Source: Ilyomonas sp964658445
Lineage (GTDB): Bacteria; Bacteroidota; Bacteroidia; Chitinophagales; Chitinophagaceae
Assembly (NCBI GenBank): GCA_964658445.1
Contig: CAZZZH010000002.1
Location: 1-59,051 of the forward strand
DNA length: 59,051 bases
Direction of reading: 5' to 3'
The first letter of the stretch is position 1. Each line of letters begins with the position of its first letter. A program made the translations under genes and the position numbers. Below, piece after piece: positions 10,081-17,383 of this stretch. The notes below the pieces were generated by a model. The model ran no database searches, was not told where the DNA came from, and worked only from the letters and a program-made list of their open reading frames with translations.

Positions 10081-11391
10081 ATGCTGCATGCAAAAGGCCT
10101 CGAAAGACGACTATCACTCGCTCCGCTATGGATCACTTCGGTGTATGCCGCCCTATGCTCGTTTGGTGTTTATTTTTGCATGTATGCCTTTCGTAAACCC
10201 TTTACGGCTGCGGGTTTCGATGGCATAAGCTTTCTTCACATCTCTTATAAAGTTTGGCTGGTAATAGCGCAGGTAATCGGTTATATGCTCAGCAAATTTT
10301 ATGGTATCCGCTTCATCTCTGGGTTAGATAAAAGCAAACGTGCCATCAGTATTATTACGCTCATTTTTATATCCTGGATTGCCTTGCTTTTATTTGCAAT
10401 AGCGCCGGTTCCGTATGGTATCTTTTTTCTTTTGATAAATGGCTTTCCCTTAGGTCTGGTCTGGGGTTTGGTATTCAGTTATCTGGAAGGAAGAAGAGCT
10501 ACAGAGTTTATGGGAACTGTTCTGTCGGTAAGTTTTATTTTTTCTTCTGGTATCGTAAAAACAGTAGGCAAAAGTTTGGTGGTCAACTCACATATTTCCG
10601 AGTTCTGGATGCCATTTGTAACCGGTGCTTTGTTTGTGCTGCCAATGATATTATTCGTATGGCTGCTGAACCATGTGCCGCCACCAACCGAAGAAGACAT
10701 TGCGCACCGCACAGTAAGAAAACCGATGACAAAAGAAGAGCGGAAAGGTTTTCTTTCCACCTTTTTACCGGGCATTGTTATCATCGTAGCTTCTTATGTT
10801 TTGCTAACCATACTGCGTGATTTCAGAGACAATTTTTCCAATGAATTATGGATTGAGTTAGGCTATGGAAACCAGCCTGATATTTTTGCAGAAACAGAAA
10901 CGATAGTATCACTCATCGTACTTCTGTGCATGAGTGCGCTGGTAATGGTAAAGAGCAATATGAAAGCCTTTATGATTAACCATTACATCATCATCGGCGG
11001 CTATGTAGTTGCTTTGCTGGCAACCCTGTTATTCATGAATCAAAAGGTTTCTGCCGTGGTATGGATGACGATGATTGGTACAGGTTTATACCTCAGCTAT
11101 GTTCCTTTCAATGCCTTGTATTATGAGCGCATGATTGCGGGGTTTCGTATAAAGGGCAACGTAGGCTTTTTGATGTATATCTCCGACTCGTTTGGTTATC
11201 TCGGAAGTGTGCTGATCTTATTCGTGAAAAGCTTCTTTGGTCTGCATCTTTCGTGGACGTCTTTTTTTACTCACCTTGTTCTGGTCATTTCCTTGTTTGG
11301 CATCGTTGCTACATGGGCAGCCGCTATTTATTTTAAAAGAAAATACAAGTCGCCGGAGCAACAAAAAATCAATACAATGTATGCCGCGTAA
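10081..11391 (+). CDS. DUF5690-family MFS transporter
   Basis: A 436-residue polytopic protein with about 12 predicted membrane segments. It carries the family hallmark CMYAFRKPFTAAGF in the first helix pair and GRRATEFMGTVLSVSFI in the middle, which places it in DUF5690, a major-facilitator branch found mainly in Bacteroidota. It begins 88 bases after the HD oxygenase, and its last 11 bases overlap the start of the FAD oxidoreductase, so translation of those two is probably coupled. By position it is the likely inner-membrane importer for the organophosphonate, or exporter of a product such as an amine or betaine. The substrate is inferred from context only. Its arginine-containing loop between helices 1 and 2 (RKPF) resembles that of organophosphate:phosphate antiporters such as GlpT and UhpT. 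Confidence 0.8.
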   Translation: MLHAKGLERRLSLAPLWITSVYAALCSFGVYFCMYAFRKPFTAAGFDGISFLHISYKVWLVIAQVIGYMLSKFYGIRFISGLDKSKRAISIITLIFISWIALLLFAIAPVPYGIFFLLINGFPLGLVWGLVFSYLEGRRATEFMGTVLSVSFIFSSGIVKTVGKSLVVNSHISEFWMPFVTGALFVLPMILFVWLLNHVPPPTEEDIAHRTVRKPMTKEERKGFLSTFLPGIVIIVASYVLLTILRDFRDNFSNELWIELGYGNQPDIFAETETIVSLIVLLCMSALVMVKSNMKAFMINHYIIIGGYVVALLATLLFMNQKVSAVVWMTMIGTGLYLSYVPFNALYYERMIAGFRIKGNVGFLMYISDSFGYLGSVLILFVKSFFGLHLSWTSFFTHLVLVISLFGIVATWAAAIYFKRKYKSPEQQKINTMYAA

Positions 11392-12505
11392 AACTGCCAT
11401 TGTTGTAGGTGCTGGTATCGTGGGCTTAGCCATGGCAAGAAGCCTTGCTGAAAGAGGCTATGCCGTTACTGTGTTTGAGAGAAACGAAAAAGCGGTTGGA
11501 GCTTCCATCCGCAATTTTGGTATGCTTTGGCCCATCGGTCAGCCGCAGGGTAAACTGTATGAAAGAGCTTTGCTAAGCAAATCGGTCTGGAAAAAAATCT
11601 GCGATGAAGCCGGCTTGTGGTACAGCGAAGGTGGCAGCCTTCATCTTTGTTATAACGAGTTGGAATGGCAGGTTGTAAATGAGTTGGCCGACACAATGAA
11701 AAGCAGCCGCCCCATAGCTGCTTTGTCGAAAGAAAAAGCTTTGCAAAAAAGCGAAGCCATTAACCCGAACAACCTGCAAGGTGCGTTGTGGAGCAGCGAC
11801 GAAATGATTATTGAATCAAGAGTTGCCATAGAAAAAATACCCGCTTTTCTGGCTGAAAAATATGGCGTGCAATTTTATTTCAACAAAGCCATTACTTATG
11901 TGTCTTACCCGAATGTCTTTTCGGGAGACGAACGCTGGAATGCAGACCTGGTCTATGTTTGCGGCGGTGCTGATTTTGAAACCTTGTATCCGGAAGTCTT
12001 TCTTAACAACCATTTTACGAAGTGTAAATTGCAGATGATGCGTCTGGCTGCTCAGCCAGGTAACTGGAGCATCGGTACTTCTTTGTGCGGCGGCTTATCG
12101 TTGATTCATTATAAAAGTTTTGAAGCTGCAGCATCTTTATCCAAGCTTCGCAGTTATTATCATGAAACTATGCCCGAGTACATTAAATGGGGCATTCATG
12201 TAATGGCATCTCAGAACGGCGAAAGCGAGCTTACCATTGGCGATAGCCATGAGTATGGCTTAGTGCACGATCCCTTCGACAAACAGTTTATCAACCAACT
12301 TATCATTGATTACTTAAAAACCTTTGCACGGTTTAAGAACTGGAATCTCTTGCAAAGCTGGAATGGTATTTACCCAAAGAAAACCGATGGCAAAACCGAT
12401 TTTGTTTATCAGCCGGAAGAGGGCGTAACCATTGTCAACGGTATTGGTGGTGCGGGCATGACATTATCTTTCGGTCTTGCAGAAGAAGTGGTAGCTGCGT
12501 TGTAG
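11381..12505 (+). CDS. TIGR03364-like FAD-dependent oxidoreductase of phosphonate operons
   Basis: A 374-residue D-amino-acid-oxidase-like flavoprotein. It begins with the dinucleotide-binding motif IVVGAGIVGLAMARSLAERG (residues about 6-25). It then has ASIRNFGMLWPIGQPQG, typical of the TIGR03364 group found beside phosphonate-catabolism genes, and a C-terminal GIGGAGMTLSFGLAEEV flavin-contact motif. Members of this group have been linked to oxidation of N-alkylated aminoethylphosphonates to phosphonoacetaldehyde. The start ATG at 11381 lies inside the end of the transporter gene, and an upstream in-frame extension has no support. No phosphonoacetaldehyde hydrolase or AEP transaminase is present in the window, so the route after this step is open. 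Confidence 0.8.
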   Translation: MPRKTAIVVGAGIVGLAMARSLAERGYAVTVFERNEKAVGASIRNFGMLWPIGQPQGKLYERALLSKSVWKKICDEAGLWYSEGGSLHLCYNELEWQVVNELADTMKSSRPIAALSKEKALQKSEAINPNNLQGALWSSDEMIIESRVAIEKIPAFLAEKYGVQFYFNKAITYVSYPNVFSGDERWNADLVYVCGGADFETLYPEVFLNNHFTKCKLQMMRLAAQPGNWSIGTSLCGGLSLIHYKSFEAAASLSKLRSYYHETMPEYIKWGIHVMASQNGESELTIGDSHEYGLVHDPFDKQFINQLIIDYLKTFARFKNWNLLQSWNGIYPKKTDGKTDFVYQPEEGVTIVNGIGGAGMTLSFGLAEEVVAAL

Positions 12506-12534
12506 TTGCTTATATTTAAAAATATTTAAAAAAT

Positions 12535-12562
12535 AAAAAAGCTGCTGTTAGCGGCTTTTTTT
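12535..12562 (+). terminator. Terminator of the HD/DUF5690/FAD operon
   Basis: An 11-bp stem with one G-T pair (AAAAAAGCTGC, loop TGTTA, GCGGCTTTTTT) is followed by Ts. It begins 29 bases after the FAD oxidoreductase stop and closes that transcription unit. Confidence 0.7.
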
Positions 12563-12711
12563 ATAACCTTGAATGAGTAAGTAACTAGCTTTCCTGAGTT
12601 GTTGTTTTTCACTTTCAATGTCTGCGTTTTTAATAACCTGGCTACACGATTGATAACGAAGACACGCCTGTCTTTTCCATTTTCTCATCAAACCATAACG
12701 GCTAAAAATTG
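12563..12711. other. Non-coding part of the 12506-12916 intergenic region
   Basis: The 411-base gap between the FAD oxidoreductase and the metallophosphoesterase holds the terminator at 12535, the repeat/promoter array at 12712-12768 and the leader hairpin at 12796-12830. Nothing is recognised in the first 150 bases after the terminator. No tRNA-like or protein-like pattern was found. Confidence 0.5.
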
Positions 12712-12768
12712 AATAGTAATTTCTTAATGTTCTGTTTACAATCAGTTCACAGGAGAAGCGAACTTTTG
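12712..12768 (+). promoter_or_regulatory. Four 11-bp repeats plus -7 element (candidate Pho box) of the exported metallophosphoesterase gene
   Basis: In-phase 11-mers AATAGTAATTT, CTTAATGTTCT, GTTTACAATCA and GTTCACAGGAG occupy 12712-12755. Nine bases later comes TTTG (12765-12768, in AACTTTTG). The last two units align with the last two units at the 14.0-kb promoter (xATxACAATTA then CATTACACAAA), and the spacing to TTTG matches the other three arrays. The first two units are degenerate, so this is the weakest array. Confidence 0.5.
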
Positions 12769-12795
12769 CACCAGAAAGTTTTTTCTTATGTGTAT

Positions 12796-12830
12796 AAAAG
12801 CCTGATAGTCCTGTCGGGCTTTTTTGTTTT
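12796..12830 (+). terminator. Terminator-like leader hairpin (possible attenuator)
   Basis: A 10-bp stem (AAAAGCCTGA with TCGGGCTTTT, one T-G pair), an 8-base loop and a run of Ts lie between the predicted transcription start (about 12775) and the start codon at 12917. As drawn it would terminate transcripts about 50 bases after initiation. It could be an attenuator, the 3' end of a small RNA, or a terminator for upstream read-through. Confidence 0.55.
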
Positions 12831-12916
12831 TGTAAATGAAGAAATCTTTATCTTCTTTACAAAACCTGAACGAACCCATTGCATTCAACTATTTTAGTTT
12901 TCATAAACCGATTGAT

Positions 12917-13852
12917 ATGATTAACCGCAGACAACTATTGAAGAATGCAGGCCTTCTTGGCTTATTCGGAGCAACGGGCGCCAACCTTTTTGCCGCAGGC
13001 AATTCCAACCGCAAAAGAGTGTTGCGTTTTGCGCACCTTACGGATGTTCATATTGAACCCGAATTAAATGCGCCTGCAGGCTTAGCTGCCTGTCTTCATC
13101 ATTTGCAAAACCAGAAAGAGCAACCTTCTTTTATCATGAGTGGCGGTGACTCTATTTTCGATGCATTGCACCAGCCGAAAGACCGCGTAGAAACGCAGTG
13201 GAAACTATGGAATGATGTCTTTCAACAACACAATTCATTGCCCGTTGAATATTGCATTGGAAATCATGACTGCTGGGGCTTTGGACAAAAAGAAGATCCG
13301 CTGTACGGCAAACAATATGCTATGGAAAAGATGGGCTTAACGCTGCCGTATCATAGCTTCAACAAAGCAGGCTGGCATTTCATTGTTCTCGATAGCATTC
13401 AGCCCAAAACAGATGGCACCTGGTATACCTGCAGGCTGGATGAAGCGCAGTTCGATTGGTTGCAGAAAGACCTTGCAGCAACGCCCTCATCTATGCCGGT
13501 TGTTATTGTATCTCATGCGCCTATCGTGTCTGCTGCAACCGTTGTGGTCGACAACAAAATGAAAGGTGAACCGGAAGGCTATGTGCTTGGGCTAAACTCT
13601 ATGCATACAGATTCGGCGCGCCTTATTGAAGTGTTTAACAGGTATGCAAACATCAAGCTCTGTTTAAGCGGTCATATTCATTTGTATGAAGAGATAAAAT
13701 ACAATGGCATTACTTACATCAGCAACGGAGCAGTAAGCGGCAACTGGTGGAAGGGTAAGCGCTATCAAACCGATAATGGCTATGCTTTGCTAAACTTGTA
13801 CGATGATGGTTCGTTCGAGAATGAATATGTAGTGTACGGATGGAAAGTATAA
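12917..13852 (+). CDS. Exported calcineurin-like metallophosphoesterase
   Basis: A 311-residue protein starting MINRRQLLKNAGLLGLFGATGANLFAAG, a twin-arginine-like (NRRQLLK) signal sequence. The two-metal phosphoesterase motifs follow in order: FAHLTDVHIEPE (D-x-H), MSGGDSIFD (G-D), CIGNHDCWG (G-N-H-D), VSHAPIV, and LSGHIHLYEEI (G-H-x-H). This is the purple-acid-phosphatase/3',5'-cAMP phosphodiesterase-like branch. It would act in the periplasm or outside the cell. The start at 12917 was preferred over an in-frame ATG at 12836 because it places the RR motif at the N-terminus. It has its own repeat-bearing promoter and probably releases phosphate from esters; the true substrate is unknown. Confidence 0.8.
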   Translation: MINRRQLLKNAGLLGLFGATGANLFAAGNSNRKRVLRFAHLTDVHIEPELNAPAGLAACLHHLQNQKEQPSFIMSGGDSIFDALHQPKDRVETQWKLWNDVFQQHNSLPVEYCIGNHDCWGFGQKEDPLYGKQYAMEKMGLTLPYHSFNKAGWHFIVLDSIQPKTDGTWYTCRLDEAQFDWLQKDLAATPSSMPVVIVSHAPIVSAATVVVDNKMKGEPEGYVLGLNSMHTDSARLIEVFNRYANIKLCLSGHIHLYEEIKYNGITYISNGAVSGNWWKGKRYQTDNGYALLNLYDDGSFENEYVVYGWKV

Positions 13853-13937
13853 ATAAAGAAAGCAAAGAATAACAGAGAATAAAAGCGCTTGCTTATCTGT
13901 CTTACTTAGTATGCGGCAAGCCTTTTCACATCAAACT

Positions 13938-13995
13938 AATAACAATTCCATAAACTTCACATAACAATTACATTACACAAAGCCTGTCAACTTTG
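13938..13995 (+). promoter_or_regulatory. Four 11-bp repeats plus -7 element (candidate Pho box) of the PlcP-like gene
   Basis: Four in-phase units occupy 13938-13981: AATAACAATTC, CATAAACTTCA, CATAACAATTA, CATTACACAAA. Ten bases later comes TTTG (13992-13995, in CAACTTTG). The start codon follows at 14021. The unit CATAACAATTA differs by two bases from CATAACAATGC in the minus-strand array at 25.0 kb, and in both cases it is read in the direction of the gene. Confidence 0.65.
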
Positions 13996-14020
13996 TATAT
14001 ATCCACTTATCAGGTTTTAT

Positions 14021-14881
14021 ATGAGTATAAAAACGGACAAACGCAAAGTTGATGTGGCGGTTATTTCTGATGTTCATCTTGGCACTTATGGCTGCCATGC
14101 AAGAGAACTTCTCCACTATTTAAAAAGTATTCAGCCCAACATCTTAGTGCTGAACGGCGACATCATAGACATCTGGCAGTTCAGTAAAAATTACTTCCCC
14201 AAGAGCCATATGAAAGTGGTGAAATATCTGATGAAGCTTATTGGCAACAATGTAAAAGTGTATTACATACCCGGCAACCACGATGAGATGCTGCGACGCT
14301 TTGCGGGCTTTACGCTCGGCTCTTTTAAGATCAGGAATAAAATACTATTAAAGCTCAACAATAAAAAAGCCTGGATGTTTCATGGCGACGTATTCGATGT
14401 AACCATGAAGCATTCCAAATGGCTGGCTAAGCTGGGTGCAGTGGGTTACGATATCTTAATTCTTATTAACCGCTTTGTAAATTTCATCTCTGAAAAAATA
14501 TTTAAAAAAGGAAAAATTTCATTATCGAAAAAAATAAAGGACAGTGTAAAAACAGCCGTGAAGTTTGTTAACAACTTTGAAGAAACGGCGGCTGATATCG
14601 GCATCTCGAACGGTTACGATTATGTGGTGTGCGGGCACATTCACAAGCCCGAAATGAAGACGGTAACTACCGATAAAGGCAGCATCCTGTATCTCAATTC
14701 CGGCGACTGGATAGAGAACCTTACGGCACTAGAATATGCCAATGGCGAATGGAGCATTTACAAACATGATGATGCATTGTATGAAGAGGCAGAAAGCCGG
14801 AATGAAGAAGAAGCCGATACCAACAAGCAACTGTTCGATAACCTGGTAATGGAATTTAATCTGTTGAATCGCCCTTCTTAA
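14021..14881 (+). CDS. PlcP/LpxH-like metallophosphoesterase
   Basis: A 286-residue cytoplasmic metallophosphoesterase without signal peptide. Motifs in order: AVISDVHLGTYG (D-x-H), LVLNGDIIDIWQF (G-D), YIPGNHDEMLRRF (G-N-H-D), WMFHGDVFD, and VVCGHIHKPEMK (G-H-x-H). This is the UDP-2,3-diacylglucosamine diphosphatase-like family, to which the phospholipase C PlcP of phosphate-starved bacteria also belongs. PlcP removes phospho-headgroups from phospholipids, giving diacylglycerol. A glycosyltransferase starts 14 bases downstream, the same pairing seen in the plcP-agt lipid-remodelling cassettes. With the Pho-box-like promoter this favours PlcP over a lipid A role, but sequence alone cannot separate the two. 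The central basic and hydrophobic stretch (about 125-175) may contact the membrane. Confidence 0.75.
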   Translation: MSIKTDKRKVDVAVISDVHLGTYGCHARELLHYLKSIQPNILVLNGDIIDIWQFSKNYFPKSHMKVVKYLMKLIGNNVKVYYIPGNHDEMLRRFAGFTLGSFKIRNKILLKLNNKKAWMFHGDVFDVTMKHSKWLAKLGAVGYDILILINRFVNFISEKIFKKGKISLSKKIKDSVKTAVKFVNNFEETAADIGISNGYDYVVCGHIHKPEMKTVTTDKGSILYLNSGDWIENLTALEYANGEWSIYKHDDALYEEAESRNEEEADTNKQLFDNLVMEFNLLNRPS

Positions 14882-14895
14882 TTTTTATAAGATCA

Positions 14896-15972
14896 ATGAA
14901 AATATTATATGCCATTCAAGGCACGGGAAACGGGCATCTCAGCAGGGCGAGAGACATCATCCCTTACTTACAGGAGAAAGGTGAGCTACACATTTTGGTA
15001 AGCGGCACACAAGCAGATGTATCGTTAGATTATCCAGTTAAATACCGCTTGCATGGCTTGAGCTTTGTGTTTGGGAAAAAGGGCGGTGTAGACATTGCAG
15101 CTACTTACAAAAAGAACAATGCAAAGCAGTTCTGGAAAGAAATAAAAAGCCTTTCAGTAGAAGAATACGATATCGTTATCAACGACTTTGAACCGGTAAG
15201 TGCCTGGGCTTGTTTCTTTGCTCATAAGCCTTGCCTGGGTCTTAGTCATCAGGCTGCGGTCAACAATCATAAGTCGCCCAAACCTAAAAGCATTGATCTT
15301 ACCGGCATGGCACTGCTGCGCTATTATGCAACCGTTACTGTGCAATACGGCTTTCATTTTAAGCCTTACGATACCAACATTTATACACCCGTTATCCGGC
15401 AGCAAGTAAGAGACCTGCCAGTAACGAACCAAGGGCATTACACCGTATATCTGCCGGCTTACGATGATAAGCGGATCATCAATATCCTATCGCAGTTTAC
15501 CCATGTAAAATGGCATGTATTTTCGAAGCATAACAAAACCACCTTTACCAAGGGAAATATTACGGTGCAACCCATCTGCAACGAAGCGTTTATACAAAGT
15601 ATGGCAAGCGCCCGGGGCGTGCTGTGCGGTGCTGGGTTTGAAACACCAGCCGAAGCTTTGTATCTCCAAAAGAAACTGATGGTGATACCGATGAAAGGTC
15701 AGTATGAGCAGCAATGCAATGCGGCTGCGCTAAAGGAAATGGGCGTGCCGGTAATTAAAAGCTTAAAAGAAAAACACAGCGATAAAATCAAGAGCTGGCT
15801 TGCCTCGAAAGAGACGGTTGCTGTTGATTATCCTGATATCACGAAAGACATTGTTGATATGGTGCTGGCAAACAATCCGGCGGGTGTTTCTCATGCAATC
15901 AGGCCTGTAGGTTCATTTAAAAAATTCAGGAATTTATTGTTGAATAAACTGCTTCCAAAACTCGCACGCTGA
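14896..15972 (+). CDS. GT28/MurG-like glycosyltransferase
   Basis: A 358-residue GT-B glycosyltransferase. The N-terminal motif YAIQGTGNGHLSRARDIIPYL is the glycine/His/Arg acceptor loop of the MurG/MGDG-synthase-like superfamily. The C-terminal half has CGAGFETPAEALYLQKKLMVIP and GQYEQQCNAAALKEMG, the nucleotide-sugar-binding region. The protein is cytoplasmic and probably membrane-associated. It lies 14 bases after the PlcP-like gene and 3 bases before the GH1 gene, so the three form one operon. In this setting it may glycosylate the diacylglycerol released by the first enzyme (inference). A role in other surface glycans is the alternative. Confidence 0.75.
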   Translation: MKILYAIQGTGNGHLSRARDIIPYLQEKGELHILVSGTQADVSLDYPVKYRLHGLSFVFGKKGGVDIAATYKKNNAKQFWKEIKSLSVEEYDIVINDFEPVSAWACFFAHKPCLGLSHQAAVNNHKSPKPKSIDLTGMALLRYYATVTVQYGFHFKPYDTNIYTPVIRQQVRDLPVTNQGHYTVYLPAYDDKRIINILSQFTHVKWHVFSKHNKTTFTKGNITVQPICNEAFIQSMASARGVLCGAGFETPAEALYLQKKLMVIPMKGQYEQQCNAAALKEMGVPVIKSLKEKHSDKIKSWLASKETVAVDYPDITKDIVDMVLANNPAGVSHAIRPVGSFKKFRNLLLNKLLPKLAR

Positions 15973-15975
15973 GAT

Positions 15976-17328
15976 ATGAATTTGTGTAAAGATGATTTTG
16001 ATACGGGCTTTCACTGGGGTGTTTCTACGGCGGCTTACCAGATAGAAGGCGCTTATAAAACAGATGGTAAAGGACTTTCTATCTGGGATGTGTTTGCCAA
16101 TGCCAAAGGCAACATTGCTTTGAATCAGAACGGAAATATTGCCTGCGATTTTTATCATCGCTATGCGCAGGATTTAGTGTTGATGCGTAGCCTAAACGTC
16201 CCCAATTATCGCTTCTCTATTTCGTGGAGCCGTTTGTTTCCCGAAGGTACCGGCAAGCTCAATATGAATGGTGTTGACTTCTACAATCGCATCATCGATT
16301 TTTGTTTAGAACTCGACATCGAACCCTGGATTACCTTATATCATTGGGATCTTCCTTATGAGTTAGAAAAAAAGGGCGGCTGGACAAACCGGAACATCAT
16401 CAAATGGTTTAGTCGTTACGTAGAATGTTGTGTAAAATATTTTGGCGACCGCGTAAAGAACTGGATGATAATGAACGAGCCAATGGTGTTCACAGGTGCA
16501 GGTTATTTCTTAGGCATTCATGCACCGGGAAGAAAAGGGTTATCTAACTTTTTACCTGCCGTTCATCATGCTGCGCTTTGCCAGGCAGAGGGTGCAAGAA
16601 TTGTCAGGTCTAACGATAGCCATTGTCGTGTAGGCACTACGTTTTCGTGTTCGCTGGTAGAACCAGTATCTAACAGCGATGCCGACCATGCAGCAGCAAA
16701 GCGGGTAGATGCCTTGCTAAACCGTACCTTTATAGAACCCTTGCTGGGCCTGGGTTACCCGATACAACAATTGCCACTAATGAAAAGCATTGAGAAGTAC
16801 ATGAAGCCTGGCGATGATGACTTGCTTCGCTTTGATATGGATTTTATCGGCATTCAAAATTATACGCGCGAAATAGTGAAGCACAGTTATTTTATGCCTT
16901 ACATCAATGCGCAGATTGTAAAGGCAAGCCGCCGCAAAGTGGAGACCACCGCCATGAACTGGGAAGTGTACCCGGAGTGTATTTATAAAATGCTGAAAGA
17001 TTACGCAGGTTATAAAAACATGCCCGAAATGATTGTAACCGAGAATGGTGCTGCCTTTCCTGATCATTTGGTTGATGGCGCCATTAACGATACGCGGCGT
17101 ATTGGTTATATCCAACAACATTTACAACAGGTGCTGAAAGCCAGGCGCGAAGGCGTGCCTGTAAATGGTTATTTCATCTGGACCTTCATGGATAACTTTG
17201 AATGGGCAGAAGGCTATCATCCGCGCTTTGGTTTGGTGTATGTTGATTTTATTACGCAGAAGCGCATCATTAAATCGTCCGGCAAATGGTTCAGTAAGTT
17301 TTTAGAAGGCGCGCTGGTGATGAGTTGA
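15976..17328 (+). CDS. Glycoside hydrolase family 1 (beta-glucosidase-like)
   Basis: A 450-residue TIM-barrel enzyme of typical GH1 length. Landmarks are FHWGVSTAAYQIEGA near the start, YRFSISWSRLFPEG, YHWDLPYEL, the acid/base Glu168 in MNEPMV, the nucleophile Glu356 in VTENGAAF, and WTFMDNFEWAEGY at the aglycone end. There is no signal peptide, so it is cytoplasmic. Its start lies 3 bases after the glycosyltransferase stop. Beta-glucosidase or beta-galactosidase activity is expected. The link to a glycolipid-forming operon is notable because plant SFR2, a GH1 member, remodels galactolipids; that parallel is inference. Confidence 0.9.
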   Translation: MNLCKDDFDTGFHWGVSTAAYQIEGAYKTDGKGLSIWDVFANAKGNIALNQNGNIACDFYHRYAQDLVLMRSLNVPNYRFSISWSRLFPEGTGKLNMNGVDFYNRIIDFCLELDIEPWITLYHWDLPYELEKKGGWTNRNIIKWFSRYVECCVKYFGDRVKNWMIMNEPMVFTGAGYFLGIHAPGRKGLSNFLPAVHHAALCQAEGARIVRSNDSHCRVGTTFSCSLVEPVSNSDADHAAAKRVDALLNRTFIEPLLGLGYPIQQLPLMKSIEKYMKPGDDDLLRFDMDFIGIQNYTREIVKHSYFMPYINAQIVKASRRKVETTAMNWEVYPECIYKMLKDYAGYKNMPEMIVTENGAAFPDHLVDGAINDTRRIGYIQQHLQQVLKARREGVPVNGYFIWTFMDNFEWAEGYHPRFGLVYVDFITQKRIIKSSGKWFSKFLEGALVMS

Positions 17329-17383
17329 GAAACAAAAGAAACTAACCGTTTCAAAATGCATCCTTCTCCAACGTACACTTGCA

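Noticed and set aside
12709..12897. 62-codon plus-strand reading across the 12.7-kb promoter region
   Set aside because: It covers the repeat promoter and leader hairpin and has no protein-like motif.
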